A stretch of DNA of 64,000 nucleotides from Lanius collurio (Eukaryota > Chordata > Aves > Passeriformes > Laniidae): positions 412,194-476,193 of the forward strand of contig JACBWW010000087.1 in the NCBI GenBank assembly GCA_020086605.1, in the 5' to 3' direction. This document shows, piece by piece, positions 21,401 through 36,400 of this stretch. Every line of letters starts with the position of its first letter. The stretch's first letter is position 1. The notes beneath the pieces were generated by a model, which had not been told where the DNA came from, ran no database searches, and saw only the letters and a program-made list of their open reading frames with translations. The position numbers and the translations under genes are program-made.

Positions 21401-24400
21401 GTGCCAGGGCCTCACCTGCCTCACAGGGAATGATTTCTCCCCACTGTCCCATCTATCTGTGCCCTCTGGCAGTGGGAAGCCATTCCACCCTGTCCTGTCA
21501 CTCCAGGCCTTGTCCAAAGTCCCTCTCCAGCTCTCTTGGAGCTCCAGTATCTTGGAGATACTGGAAGAGGCTTTTCTTCCCTTGCTGGGTTTGGGCACAT
21601 GTCCCCCCTCAGCCTAAATCCCAGTTAAACCTGGAGAGAGTCACCTGGAGCTGCTGAGCTTTGAGTCCTTCCCTGTTTGACTTTCACATAAACCTCATAA
21701 CCTGGTTTGTGCAAACTCGGTGTCATTTGGAGCTTCCTGACCTGCACCTAAAATTATTTCTCCTGATGGGAATATCCAAATGAGGTTTCAATGACAAAGG
21801 TTTATAACCCCCCCAGGTTATTTGGCACAGTGGTATCTGATGCTTAAAACATTCCCATGGGAGCAAGGGTAGGTGTGGGCAGAGGCTGAGCTCGGCCCCC
21901 ACTGCCCACCCACTGTCACCTGGGTCAGGCACAGCCTTTCAGGGCAAACACCCAGCCCCAGCACTGCTATTTAGGCTGAATTACAGCCAGTTTTGTCTCA
22001 GCACGTTGCAGAAATCCAATTGCTCACAGTGCTAATATGATTTGATAAATACTTTGAACCAACATAACTTCATTGCTGAGCTGCTGATTCAATCCAGGTC
22101 CCAAACCCATCATGACCTTGATTTCATGGCCTGATCACAACCAGCCTTTAATGAAATTACAGCACTTGAGCTTCCTTGGTGATTGTTTAATCTTAATATT
22201 GTTTTCATTCTTCTTCATCAGAGATGTGAAGTGAATGGAATTGGTTTGTTCTCCTGGTTTTCAAAACAGGTCAAGCCTCCTCTCAGTCACTCCACGAGGA
22301 AGATGAGCCATGTGAGGCAGGCAGCCCTCAGTCCTCGTGTGGAACAGCAGCTCAGGACTGCTCCATAAGGAGTAAAAGCCTGGTTTATTGTGACATTCAG
22401 CAGCAACAACCCCCAACCACAGCCTCGCTCCTGACCAGGACAGACAGGGCTTGGGAGCTGGGAAATCACTGATGGCACTTGGAGCTGATGGTTTAGAGCT
22501 ATGTGAGTTGTCTGGGCTGCAACCCATGAGGTGTTTTAACTCCTCAGCCACTTAATGCTGCAATACTCATCCTGTCTGGGAAACTCCATAAAACCAGCAT
22601 GAGACCAGGGGATGTGGGACTTGCAGACACGCCTGGACCAGCTCTCTCCATGCAATGAGGGGCTGATGCAGCTCAGGAGAAACCTCCTGCAAGAGTCTGT
22701 GAGCATCAAACCTCCTCAACCCCCTGCTCCCAAAGCTGCTGCTCCCCAGCCACTGCTGTGCACAGTCCTTGCTGAACTCCAGCATTTATTTCTGCTCTAC
22801 AAAGGGGGAACATCTGAATTAAACAGGTGAGATGTTTGGGCTGCTGCACTGGGTTCTCTGATTGATTTAGCAGAGTGTGGAGACAGACAGGCTGATGGCC
22901 AGACAAGGGCTGTCCTCTGCCAAAACCAGAGCCTGGACGGCCCCAAACCCGCTCTCACTTTGACAAATGTTACATAAAGCTGGAGGTCCCTGCAGGACAG
23001 TCCTGCTGCTTCCCCCACGCGTCTCACCCACCCATCTCACTGGCGGGTGATGACAAGATGTGGTCACTCCACAAGTGGTGAAGAGGCAGAAAGGAGCAGC
23101 TCTGCTTCCCAGAGCATTAAATATGAAGGAAGATGATGACAGAGCATCAGACTCCTGGCTGGCGGCTGCTCCAGCAGCTTCACGGGGATGTGCCTTCAGA
23201 AGAGCAAGATGTTATTGCTGCCTTGGAGGAGGTGACACTTCCACCAACAGCAGCTTCTCCCACGGGGAGAGAAGGAACCAGCCACAGCCCATTAGGAGAC
23301 TCCAGCCAGCCCCGGCTGATGGCTCTGTGGTCCCCAGGCACCAGCCTGGTGCAGCTGTCAGCATCCCAAAACCATCCCCAGGTGCTTGAGCAGCTCTGAG
23401 GAGACCACCAGGGGTTTGGCAAGTGGCCACAGGGGTGGCTTTGGGCCAGCTCAGCAAACCAGGCTGCTCTGCTTTAACCAGGCTGAGAAAAGCAAAGCCC
23501 CACAAAGCTCTGTAGATGCGCCTGATCCACTCAAACCTGATTTCAGCTCCTCAAAGCCCAGTTTCAGCTCCTCAAAGCCCCAAACAAGACTCTCTCCTCA
23601 AGCCAGCACCAACACCCACACACTTCCAGGGCTGGACCCCACTTGCTGCAAATCCCCCCACTCTCCAATGCCCAGGCAGAAGTAAAAAAGCAGTGTCGGG
23701 GGTGGCCCCAAACACTCTTTTTCTACCAAGGAAACACCAGCTCTGCAGTCAGCAGAGAAGGGAGGTGAACTGCCCTCTCAGCTGCATTCAGCAATTTTAA
23801 ATTGTGTTTAGATCTAAGGCACAGCAAACCCCCGCCGAGCGCAGCAGAGCAGCCACAGAACCACGGCACATTCTGAGTTGGAAGGGTCTCATAGCTCTGT
23901 AAGCTCAAAAGCCATCATAAGGCTTTTTTGGAGATAAGCACTTCCTAAATACTTACTGCTGAAAGATTAAAGGGAATGAGTGTCTGATCCTGTTTCCCTG
24001 CTCGGAGAGCTGTGCTAACAGGGCTGCCCCATGGATTCCCTCCTCCTCCCGCTCAGTGTGGGATGGGGATCCCTGCCCCGGGGCTTGGCAGGACAGGGCT
24101 GGCTCTGGCAGTGATTCCCTTCTGTTGTCTCTGTCAGCAGCTCTCGCAGGTGGGGGGAACAGAGGTTTGATCCCCGTGTCCCCCCACGCTGGGCTCAGGG
24201 CCTGACAGGGCTTTTCTCGCTCAGCAGGAATTTCAAAGCTGGGACTTGTGGAGACGCCCCTCTCAGAAGTGGTTTCAGCTTCTCAGCTCTGGAGAACACA
24301 GCAGAGCCCCCACCACAGCAGGCTGGACACAGGAGTGTGTGCTGGCACCTCCCAGCCCTGCTCAGCACCTCCCAGCCCTGCTCCGGCTGCGCCACCTCGG

Positions 24401-27400
24401 CACCTCCCAGAGCTCTGGCTCCATGCAGGACCCACAGGCCAAGCCACAGCAGATGACAGCTACTGCATTCCTCTCCTTCAGTGCTTGTTCTGGTCCACAG
24501 CACCATTTCCCAAATTTCAGTGCAATTAAGGGTGTCCCTTCCCCAGCACAAGCCTCACTGTAACTCTCTGCTGGAGACTAAATGCCACTAAATGCCATTA
24601 CATTCACCCCCACGAGCAAAGTGCCACCAGTGTGCAGATCTCCTTCAGCAGACACAGATCTCTGACACGTGAAGAAACAACACACACCCCCCTGCCCTGG
24701 AGACAAGACTAATTCCTGGCTTCACGAATTCACCTTCCCCTTTCCAAGCACCACTTGTGCCTCCATTGTTGTGTGGCACCAGCGCTCGACTGTCAGCCAG
24801 GGCACGTTTGTGCATCAATTACCCCTGAAAGTCTGCCTGGAGCAGCCATGCTCAGGGCAAAGCTCAAAGTGAAGCCTGCAAAGTGCAGAGGACACAGACT
24901 CCTGCTGCGGATCCATCAGGGACATGAGTGGGATCTGCCAGGGATCCAACTGGGATCCATCAGGGGCCCAGGTGGGATCTGCCGGGGATCCGCCGGGGAC
25001 CCGCGTGCCACGGCCCCTCGGCACTGCCAGGACGTGCCCTGGACGCTCCTCAGTGAGACCCCAGCCCACCTCCCGCTCTGTGGGGAGCTCTGACTCCCCG
25101 CCGTGCCCACCCCCAGCACACCCCCGGAGGGACCCCGGCCCCGAGCGCGGTGCCCACACGCATCACACCGCGGTGATTCACCGCAGCCGCCCCCAGCGCC
25201 GCCCCCGCGGGCGGGGGAAGGGGCACAGGCACGGAAAACACACAAGAAAACAGCCTCCCACGGCAGGAATTAATGATCCGTTGGGGTCATTCATGAAGGC
25301 AGAGGGGAAAAGCGGCGGGAGCGGTGGATGGAGCGGGGTCACAGCGGGCAGCTCCAGCCCCACTCGGCAGCGTGGCCACGGGAACAGCCCGTTCCCACCG
25401 CTGCCACCCACACCTCCCCAGGCCAGCGGCACCGCCAGAGCTGCCGCGCCCCTTCCTCTAAAGAGAGCAGCAAACCCTTACCCAGTGCCTGCCACAGCCC
25501 GGCCACCCCCCCGGGCAGCGCCGAACACCCACCCGTGTCCCCCCACCCGCTGCTCGTGTCCCCAGCCCGGGGCCCTACCTGCAGCTCCTTGTCCGAGTAC
25601 TTCTGCGGGTTCTTGCTGCCCTGGCTCTTCTTGCGAAGTTTCTTCAGCTCTGCCTGGCACTTGTCGAGGGAGTCCCCCTTGCTCCTCTGCTCTGTCTGGT
25701 ATTTCTTCAGCGCAGCCTGGATGCGACAGGAGAAAGTTCTGAGCCTTGGCCACAGCTCCTGCTGCCAAGGGGTGACAGAAACAAGCAGAGCCCCTGGAAA
25801 AGTGGGATCCCCAAGGCCCAGAGACCAATCAGGGGACAACGCTGTCCTGCACATGGTGACACGTGTGACAGCGGGGACCCGTCTGTAACCAGGGCCAGGA
25901 GCTGTGGCAGGACACGGTGCCCCCCATCAGGGAGCAGGGGATGGGGGACACCAGGGATGCCCGAGCCCGGGGTTATGCCAGACTCACACACACACAAAAC
26001 TCACACTCAGGTACCGGGAGTCCAGCTCCACCTTCTGCTCCAGCTGCGTCAGGAGCTCGTTGTGGAAGGACTTGAGCTGCAGGGAGAAAGAAAACACACG
26101 GTGCTTGTGGAGGGCTGGCAGAGCTTGCCTGGGGAGCAGCAGATGGCACTGGGGATGGCACTGGAGCGGGGCTGCAAAGGCTGAGAGCAGCGAGGGACCC
26201 ACTCAGAGAGGGCCCAGCCGGGCAGAAGAGGATGCCCAAGCAATGCAGACCCTCTGGAGCTCAGCAAATCCATGTCAGAGGGGCTGGTGTCATCTGGACA
26301 GGGCATGGAAAAGCATTTGCACTGACAGGGACCCCGGCACGCCGGGCTGGGCACTCACCATCTCCTCCAGCTGGTTCTGGATCTGCCTGTGCACCTCTGC
26401 CATCTGGAAGAGCACGTCCCCTGCAGAGGCAAGACACAGGAGGGCTTTGAGGCACTGAGCTGAGGGAACATCGTGGGGCTGGGGCTGGCAGCCTGCTGCT
26501 GGCAAGGAGGGGTCCCCAGCCAGACTCAGGGGGCTACTGGAGTACCCCCGTGCCCACCTTTGGGGAGCTGCAGTGAGACAATGCTCACTTGAGACACTTG
26601 GGCAAACAGGGAAACCCTGTGCAGCAGGAAGGACGAAAAGCAGCAGGAGCCCAGCACGAGGGCAGCCCTCATTCCCCAGGCCCAGCACAGGGACAGACAC
26701 AGCCCTGGCACTCGGGGCAGGTCACAGGACACGGGGCTAAGCCCTGGGGTGCTGCTTGCCTCCAAAGCACCAGACCTGTTTGGCCACAGGGACTGAGCCA
26801 GGGCTGCCACTGCCACCAGTGCCATGGGCCAAGGGATCCTCACTGCAGCCAAGGAATCCCAGCCCTGCTCTGCCACTTCCTTTAATTTTTCTTTTCCAGT
26901 GCAGGACTCCAGCCCCACACCCAGTGCTGTTCTGGAGAAAGGGCCATGTCCTGGCTCAGCAGAAGCCCCAGCATGGCTGGAGCCAGACACACACACGGGA
27001 GCATCTTTTAGGAAGGGAGCCAGCACTAAGAGCCCTGTCCTGGATCAGAGCGTGCCTCGGGGACAGCCCAGCTGTGTCAGCTCTTTTCAGGGCTGAGTTT
27101 GGAAGCTTTTCCTTCCAGCATGGCAGGCTGCAGCTTCCCAAGAGGCTCCCAGCCTCTGTGGAGCTGTTTGCAAACGAAAGCTGGCATCTCACTGGGGCAA
27201 GGGAACAAGTTGGTGCCAGCCTCAGCTCCAACCTGGCCCCCCGTGTTCCTCCACGTCCCTGGGCACATGGGCCATGAGCCAGCCAAGGGTCAACACCCCA
27301 GCTGACCAGGAACAACCTGCCTCAACATTTCTTTGCTCTCCTGGCTGGAGCAATTCGTACTTTGCACCATACACTGTGTCTCAAACCCTTCTGCAAACAG

Positions 27401-30400
27401 TAAAATCTGATCCCTTGGCAGGCACCAGCCCCTCTGCCACACTGACAGAACCGGCTGTGGCACCGGCTGCTGGCAGGGTCACCGTCCCTCTGTGCCCTCT
27501 GAGAGAGCAGCGATGCCCAGAGCACCCCCACAAAGAGAGAGGTGACCAGATGGCAGAGCCACAGCCCTGCTCCTTCCCCACGAGCAAACCGCGTGCCGAG
27601 ATTTCCACCGAGCTGGCCGTGACTTTTCCAGCCGGTTCTCCAGGTGCTGAGCCAAGGGGAACACTCACACCCGGCCACCACACACGTCTGCAGCGTCACA
27701 TGAGAGCAGAGAGGTCCAGGCAAGAGGTCACCACCACGGGAGCGCCAGGAAATCGCTCCGGCTTGGGCTGCAACAGCTCAATGGTGGGAAGTGCCTGAAT
27801 TCCCACTGTAAGGAGGCCCTGACGTCACACCGAGGTGGCTTTGTCAGGGCTGTCAATGCAAGGGTGGTTCTCTCATTATTCCCAAGGCTTGCACCACCCC
27901 CTGTCCCTCTCCCTTCCCGTTTGGCTGGAGTAGGAATCCCTGGAGTGCCGGTGTGGGGCTGGCTGGGAGCTCTGCTCACCGTCACTGAGCTCCTGACCCA
28001 CCCGAGAGCAGGGACTGGGGCACCCAGAAATAGCACCCATACCCCCAAACCCAGCCCTGGGTACCCCTGTGCTGGGACAAGAGGGCTCTGCCCCGCTCCC
28101 ACATTCCTCTCCCAGGGAACTGGCCCATTCCCAGCAGCTGGGGCGGCTCGTGGTGCATCTCTCAGCACTGATATCCATCTTTGGGATCGATTTCTCCTCC
28201 TCCACCACCCCCTCGGCTCCTATTGGGGTGTTCCAGCCCCACATCAAAGCCAGCAGTGCACGGAGCCTTTCCCACAGCACGGCCTTGTTGTGTGCCAGCC
28301 TTGTGAGGGGACACTGCTGTCCCCCCGCTCTCAGCCCAGCACCACGGGCCCAGGGCAGCTGGACGCCCGCCTGGAGCCTCATGAGCTTCCTCAGGAGCCT
28401 CTCCCCAGCCTCTGCCAGCACTGGAAGCCCAGCTGGGCAGCAGGATTTGAATTAAATCCCCTAAAAACAGCAGCAGCCCAGTGTGAATTCCCACAGAGCA
28501 CCTCTGACACCCCAACATCTGCACGCCCTGAGCTGCCTCACCAAAACCTACAGACCATGTGAGACTTTACCAGACACCTCGCCCCAAAGCCAACCCTGGG
28601 CTGCAGGGATGAAGTTAAACTGGGACTAAGGGATACCACAGTAGCTGAAAAGGCTCAATATTCCAAAACCTGGCTCAGAAAAGAATCCGTGGCACTGTGC
28701 CAGGGGTACCACCGTGAAATGCCGGCGGGACCATCCCACGGAGCTCGATGGCAGGGCTGGGACCGTGGCACGGGGCACGCTGCCAGAGGGATTTGTGAGT
28801 GAAACAGCCGAACTCCCACTGCGCAGCGGGGTGGGAGCTGTACCGAGCTGCCAAAACACACATCCCGCAGGTGAAGAACCCCCGGGTGCAGCATCTCACC
28901 CACACCCAGCGGTACGAACAGAGCCGGCGAAGGGCAGGAGGCAGAGCCGGGGTTTCTCCCCTCCCCGCAGGCTGCCGAGCACACGGGGAGGAGGAGCTGC
29001 TGTTTGCGGCTGACTCACAGTATCGTTCTGGGAGCAGAACTATAGGAGCTATTGTGGGCCCTTCCCTTCCACACCCAGCCCACAACAGGCAAACAGGTTG
29101 TTCCACATCCCTCCCATCCCTGCTGGCACCACGGCAGCCAGCTGCCCCTCCAGAAGGTGAAGCAGTGGGAACCCAGCTCTCAGGGGTTTGCTTTGCAGTT
29201 GCCAGAGACTCAAGGCTATTTTTTGACCTCCCTCTAAAACAGGATATGGACCATTTTTAATAAAAATACTAACTATGCATAAATCAAGGAGCCAGATTGC
29301 TCAGACACAGAACATGCTGATGCTGGTGCAGGGCTGAAGCAGCCCAGGCTGTCCTGCAAGGGCAGCAGGAGATGGTGGCCAGGGGACCATCTCCTACCAG
29401 CCACACCAGCACCTGCCACGATGGCTGCCTCAGCTCCTGGGGTCAGGGCTTGGGCACATCCCCTAAAAACCAGCCAGCAATAACCCTGCTCACACAACAC
29501 CTCGGTGCTGAAGGTCTCATGCAGCCAGATTTAAGTGCAGGTCGAGGAGGCACTCGGGGACATGGTTAATGGTGGACTCGGTCAGCGGCTGGGCTCAGCG
29601 ATCTCCAGGGCTTTTCCAACCTAAACAACTCCACTGAAAGCTTCTGCAGCCTTTTTTGCCCTTCTGCTCACACCAGCACATTGTGACCCGGGCTCACAGA
29701 CCCAGCACAGAGCGGGTGCCAGGGAGAAGCAGTCCCAGCCCCGCAGTGCCAGCGTTCTGTGTGGCAGCCGGGGGGGGGTTCCTGTGCAGGGGAAGGAGAC
29801 GAGTGTGGGGAAACAATCAGCTTCTCCACGCTGACTCATCTCTTTCCTCTCCACCACGGTTTCACTCCTGCCAGCCCCAGAGGACTGGGCGATGTGTTGA
29901 TAATTCATCAGCGACTCGTCAGCGCTACGAGCTCAGCGCCGCTCCAGCCCCGCCTGGCACAGCTTAAGGTGTTTCTCATTTATTTATTAAGAGACCAGGT
30001 AAAAGGAAAAGCAGAAGCTTCCCAAGACACCCTGGCTTGGGTTCTCAGTTCCCAGTAACTGGCTCTCTCAAGCTGGGCAGTTGCCACTGACACTTTCATC
30101 ACGGGTCCCTCTGGGATGTTCCACGCCCCCCATGCTCCCCCTGGGTGGGCCAGTCCCAGATCTGTACCAGGATGCACACACCAGTGAGTCCCCAGTGCCC
30201 AGCTGCTCTGACAGGAGCTATACTGGTGGCACTGGGTTAATTAGCAGAGAACACACCCTCCCACTGCCCACCTGGCCCCACACGACCCTATCCCTCCAGC
30301 GGTTCCAGAGGGGAAGCAAACACCTCCAGGACCTGGCCACACACCCGGCCAAAACCCCTCCTCAAACCTGCCAGGCTCCCCCCATTGCTGATGGACAGCA

Positions 30401-33400
30401 GAAAGCAGCCCATGGACACACACAGGACCCCTCCACTCCCCCAGAAGGAGGGAGCATCCCTGCAGGATCCTTCCCAGGCACAGAGCCAGGGCACTGTGGG
30501 AATCCTGGAAGTTGTCACCAACACCAGGGAAGGTGAAACCCAGACGTTACACACATCTGCCACACACTGGGAGCCCCAGCCAGGCCACATGGTCCTCACA
30601 GATGCTCATTTACAACCCTCCACCACCACCTACCAAACACAGGTTGGTGAGCACCAGCCTTGGCCGTCTGCTCCTCATGGGAGGGATGGAGACAGTGGAA
30701 AAACCCCATCCCGAGGCAGCAGAAGGCTGGGAGAGGCCTTGTACTTCCACACTCTTTAGCACACCCCTTCCTGCAGCTTCCTTTCTTCCACTGGCACAAA
30801 GCTGTCACCCACAAGGTGTTAAGTGCATTGTTAAGCCCAAATTTAAAGGATTGAGCAAAAAGATCTCAGCCCCCACCAGCTCCCACTCGCTGACCTTTGG
30901 CACCTGTGGGATCTATATCTGCACCTCTGCTGCTGCAGGAAGCATCGACCCAAAACAACCACAAATCCAATTAACAGATTAATCCCTGCTCCCAGAGGAT
31001 CCGGTGCAGCACAAAGCTCCGGGACAGACCCCAGAGCTGCAGGGCAGAGCCTGAGCTCAGCCCCATCCCTGGCAGTGTCCAAGGCCAGGCTGGACAGGGC
31101 TTGGAGCAAGCTGGGCTGGTGGAAGGTGTCCCTGCCCATGGAAAGGGTGGCACTGGATGAGCTGTAAAGTGTCTTCCCATCCAAGCCATGACGGTGCCAC
31201 CTCTGATTTTATTGTGGAAATAAGAAGCCATTGTGTGCCAGGGGCTCCTTTCAGCTCAACAATGGCTGAGTAATTGCTGCCTGTGCTGCCCTTTCCCAGC
31301 CTGTGTGTCACCCCGAGCAGCTTCACTCATCCAAGGGGCCTTCCAGAAACAACTGCTGAGCAGAACCCACCTCCAGCGCTGGAGGTGTTTCCTGCAGGCA
31401 CTGCTCAGCCCCAGCACCCCAGGGGAAATGTCTCCAGCTCCACTCACGGGAGAAGAAAACCCCTTTCCCTGACTTTGTCATGGCCTAGTTTTCAAGAAGG
31501 ACAAAAGAAACGACATTTTGAGCAGCATCCAAGGGACCTAAGCAGGAGCTGGACAAGGGCCAAAGTCACCTGAGGACTCGTGCATGAGGTTGGAGCTTCT
31601 TGGAAGGGGCTACAAACCACTCCAGAATTGAGCTGGGAACAAACCTTCCCTGGTCAGACACCCACTCCTCACACCAGCTCATCTGCCCTAAAGCCACTGC
31701 CACCAAGGGGGTGAAGAACAGCCTGAGGAGCCCCTCTCAAGGACTTGTGGGCACAGACCTAATCCCAAATGCCAGGGACTGGCCAGCAGTCCCACGGAGC
31801 AAAGCGACTCCTCTGCTGCTGCAGGACAATGACAGCTCCACCCTGGACCTGCTCAGAGCATCACTGGGGCCAAGAACACCCCAAAGCCCTGACTCTGCAC
31901 ATCCCAAACCTCAGCAGTGGGGTTCAGACAGACCCACCAGACACTTGCACCCAAAACCTCAGCCCCCAGAGCCGATTACGGCTCAGGCACGTTATTATTG
32001 CCACTTTTCCATTCCCACACGGGATTATCCCGTCTATGCACGGTTCCTAAAATCTGATGGGGAATTTAGGAAAAATGCACAGTGCTAAGCAGCCCCGTGG
32101 GCAGCCAGGAGCTGAGCCCAGAGCAGTGCTCCAGAGGGCTCCGTGTTCCATGGGACAAACCAGCAGCACCACCAAAGGGCTGGGACACCTCCTGTCCCAG
32201 CAAGGCACCAGGAAAGCACCCGGGTGAGGAAAGAGAGGGTTTTGGAGGAAAAACAAGGATCTTGGGGTTTTGTCCATGGAGGGTGGAAACACGAGCTGCA
32301 GTCCTGATCAGAGCATCCCATGGTCCTGGCTGACATCTTGAAGCAGTTTTCCCTATAAACTCATGGAAGGAAATCCCACTCATGGAGGGAGCTAGGGGAC
32401 ACAACATTAATGGAAGCAGCAATTAAGAGAATTCCTGTTTACTGTTCTAAAATGAATTCCCAATCCCTGGGAGTGTCCAAGGCCAGGCTGGATGGGGCTT
32501 GGAGCACCCTGGGACAGTGGAAGGTGTCCCTGCCTATGGCAGGAGTGGCACTGGATGGGCTTTAAAGTCCCTTCCAGCCCAAACCATTTTGGAATCCTAT
32601 GAAATAACCCAGAGCTCCTTTCTGGCACTATTCGGCATTCCCAGCCCAGGGAGTGATAAGGTAAAGGTGTTCCCAGGAAAAGCTGCACCTCTGGTGAGCA
32701 CAGCCCTGATGCAGAACATTTCTCAGCCCCTGTTTACACATCTGCTGGGAGGGGGCTGTGTCCCAGCTGCTATCAGCTCCACTGAGCTGCAGCCAGAAAT
32801 TTTATCTCAACTTTCTCCTGCTCGGAGCAGCTGCCACAGCAAATATCAGCAGGATCAACAGAGCACGAGGCTGAGGAGCAGCAGGAGCCTGCCTGGGATG
32901 TGTCCACACCAAGAGGGGAAGGAGCAGTCATCTGGAAACATTTTAAACCCCAAAATACTCGAGCCACACATGGGGAGACGGCACCAAGGACATGAAACCC
33001 TTGTCCTTTGGTGAGGAACCAGGGCCAGAAGTCCCCAAATCCAGGTTTGAAGTGTGAGCAAACCTGGAGCTGCTCTGGAGAGCCAGCAGGGTTGGGGGTT
33101 CCCAAGCTCCTGCCCTCTGATAAGGCTGCCCCAAAGTTCCCTTCCAGGAGGGCAGAGCTGGGGTGTCCCTCAGCCCCAGAGAGGCAGCAGCAGCTCCTCA
33201 CACCCTCTGCACAGCCCTCACGGCGCACACAGGGCTCTTTGTTTTATTTATTAAACAGAAGCAGATTGCTCCAGGCAGCTTTAATCCACGACTCGGTTTC
33301 CATAGACACTTACTGCTTTCCCAGCACAGCTCCGAGGCAGCAGCAGCGCTGGGGGGAGCGGGTCTGACACCAAATCCAGAGCCCAGGGGCTGCTCCCCGA

Positions 33401-36400
33401 CTCCTTCAGCCTTTTAGAGTCGTTTCAGCTCAACCTCCCTGCTAATTGCCTGCCCCGGAGAGATGCTTTAATGAGCACTTTGCCATGGCCGCTGAGCCAG
33501 AGCTGCGGGAGGGATGGGGGAGGAGGAGGAAGGGCTCACCTGGGACTGCACAGACACGAGGGCAGAGCCCATCTCACTCCATGAGAGCCTTAACAAAGTG
33601 CAGCATCCCAAGGGAGCCGGGAGAGTCACCTCGAACCCTCTGGTTCGAGGTGGGAGCACACAGGACCATGGCTGGGCAATGGGGAGACTGGGAAAGCAGC
33701 TCCCAAAGGATTTACTGGAGAAATAAGTGTGAGAAAGGGGAGGGAGGCACTGATCGTCACAGCTCCTGACGTTTGCCATCGATTGAGCAAAGCCAAGTCC
33801 CTGGCAGTGGCACAGGGAGGCTCCAGCTGCACCCAGGGTACAGTCCCAGCCCCACCACGCATGGGGTGACCTCCACCAGCACAATCCCTGCCCAACCTGC
33901 CCCCTCCAGGTCCCTCCCTCACCCCTTCCCCTCCAGAGGCCCCTGATGGGAAGCACAGCCCCAGCTCCCAGGTCGAAATCTGCTGCTTCTCCTTTGCAAA
34001 GGAAGACAAAACCACCCCAAAGCTGCTCTCCAAAAACACCACAAGCCAAACCCCTGACACTGAGAGTACCAGGGGGTTTTCCAAACTACATTAACAGTAA
34101 ATACAGAGACACTTCCACCACTGAGACAAGGCAGGAGCAGCTCCACACTGAGCTGGTTCTCCCCAGCAGCACCAAAGACCCTGGGCTGGGAATCTGCAAC
34201 TCCATTTAGCAGCAAACTGGGGACTTACCCAATTCTTTCGATCCTTGGCTTTCACTGGCCAACTCTCCCATCTTCACCAGAGCATCAAAGTACCCTTTTG
34301 CTGCATATGTCATGCCTAAAAAGCACCAAAAATGTAGGTTACATTCTCCTCAATGGCTGTTAGACCTTCTGGGGCACTCCTGAGATGCTAGACACTAAAA
34401 TAGGTATTACCTCAAGGGCCTTAACCCCACAGGGAGGGACCACACAACAAACAGAGGAAAAGTGAGCAAAGAAAGCTGGAGCAGTGAGATTACAGGGTAA
34501 TTTAGGATTAAAAAAGGTACTTGCAGGACTGTGGTGGTTTTCACTGCAGTGCAAGCATCAGGCTGCTACTGCTGCTCAGAGAAATCACTGCGGAATAATT
34601 GAATATCGCAGACTTTCATTATAGTTCAGCCTTGTTTGTTGACATTCCAGCTACATGCTTGACTCTAATCAGATAAGCAGGGGGTTTCCTCTAATCACAG
34701 AACACGCTGTACAGCCCCAGCTCCAGCCTTCCAATGCTGCCTCTGCTCTGGCTCCTGGGTTTGGCACTTCCTCCAGCTGCCCCCCAGCTCAGGGAACCGA
34801 GGGGAAGGATGACCCAAGCCAAGTTAAAAATTACAGGAAGATCCTTGGCTCCAAAGCGTTTTCACAGCAGGGATGTGGGAAAAACACAAAGCCAGTGATC
34901 ACACTGGCTGTCCCAAATGCCATGGCTGGTGGGAGAGGGCAGCACGGGGTAAACAGCTCCACCTCCCAGGTAATTAAAGCTGAGTTATCAGCAGAGTGTT
35001 TCAAAAGAATAAATAAAAACATAGTCCCGAGGGTAACCTCTTCCCCTGTCAGACCCTGCCTCTGCTCCCTTCCCTGCAGGGACCAGCAGGGAAAGCACCC
35101 CCAAACCACAAACCCCACTCTGTTGTATCCCCGGGAATTGCTGGGAAAGGCTGCTGCTCGTGGGGTGCGCTGTGCCCCCTCCCTGGGGACCAGAGCCCGC
35201 AGCCCCTGCGCAGGGGGCTGGGGGGGACGGGCACTTCCCGGTCACGGCTGGGTGAGCCATTAAATCCCAGGTCAAACCAGTGCCCAGCGCGGCCAGGACG
35301 CGGCGTCCGGGGCAGCACCTGGGAACAGGGGGAGGGCTCAAAGAATCCTCAGGGAAACAGCCGGGAGCCTCCCTGGGCTGCAGGGGAGGCAAAGGTGCTG
35401 CAGGCAGGGAGCGGAGCAGCGATCCTTCCCAGAGGCCACATCCCAAACCCCGGCTCCTCAGAGCATGGGACACCAAAGTGCTTTTCCCCCGCTGGCTGAG
35501 GATGAGGAGAGACTCTTCCCCCACGGGCATTTTCACTGGGATTATTAAAAAATAAAATCCAAATGCAATAAAATCCAACTCTGAAGGGAGCAGAGCTGTC
35601 CCTGGAAAAACACAGCTCTGGGTCGAGCAAAGCTTAAACCTCCTCAGAACCCAGCTGAGGAGGGCCCAGGCAGTGCACAAAGCCAGTTTAAGTCAAAACA
35701 GTCCATTCTGGGGTTTAATCGATTCCTAGTTTCCTCTTGATCACTTAAATCTACACCTCCCTAATGGCTCCCAATAGGATCCTGCACTCCCAGTCAAGAG
35801 CTGCCATCAAGACTTTTAGGCTTTTTCCTCCATTCTTCTGGGCAACTTAAACATTTCAACAACACCTCTTTAAACAGAGCTTAAAATCTCAATTCTCAAC
35901 ATTTTAAACAAACACTTAAAGATGAACTGTTTGGAGATGTGTTTTGTTACCCTGCTGCCTCCCAACGTTTTCTCCCTGGAATCCCTCCCATATCCATGGC
36001 CTTGCACATCCCACTGTGGTCCAAGAACCATCCTCCCCATTCCTTCCCCATGGGAACAAAGAACTTCTCAACAAAAACCAAAAAATTTTCAACAAAACCC
36101 AGAGGTTTTCCAGCTTTCCCCCCCTCCCCAGCCTGGCAGCCCCTGGCACTCCAGCACCAACCATGCCAACAGTGCAGTGTCACTTACTTGCTAAGGCTTT
36201 TTCATAGGTCTTCCCCATAGAAATGAAATTCCTGAGGCTGGGATTGAACTGCTCCATGATCGTCTAAAGGGAAGAGAACTGGGATTAGCAGGGATGATGG
36301 GAAGTGGAGAGAACAGCCCCATGCTCAGCTCTGTGCTGATAAACACAAAGAGAGAGCAAAAAATCCTCCCAGCTCCCCAGAAGATGCCCCAGAACCCTCC

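Larger units (their letters stand above)
16096..25578 (-). other. BAIAP2: BAIAP2 intron 6 (9.5 kb)
   Basis: It contains a 5'-truncated CR1 copy (about 21345-21615), a short CR1-tail remnant (about 23860-23935) and two AT-rich blocks that resemble conserved noncoding elements (about 18410-18720 and 21950-22280). The long frames in it are GC-driven and match nothing I know. Confidence 0.8.
26421..34228 (-). other. BAIAP2: BAIAP2 intron 3 (7.8 kb)
   Basis: It holds three CR1 tails (about 29540-29640, 31060-31195 and 32455-32605), all in plus orientation. No other gene is supported. Confidence 0.8.
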
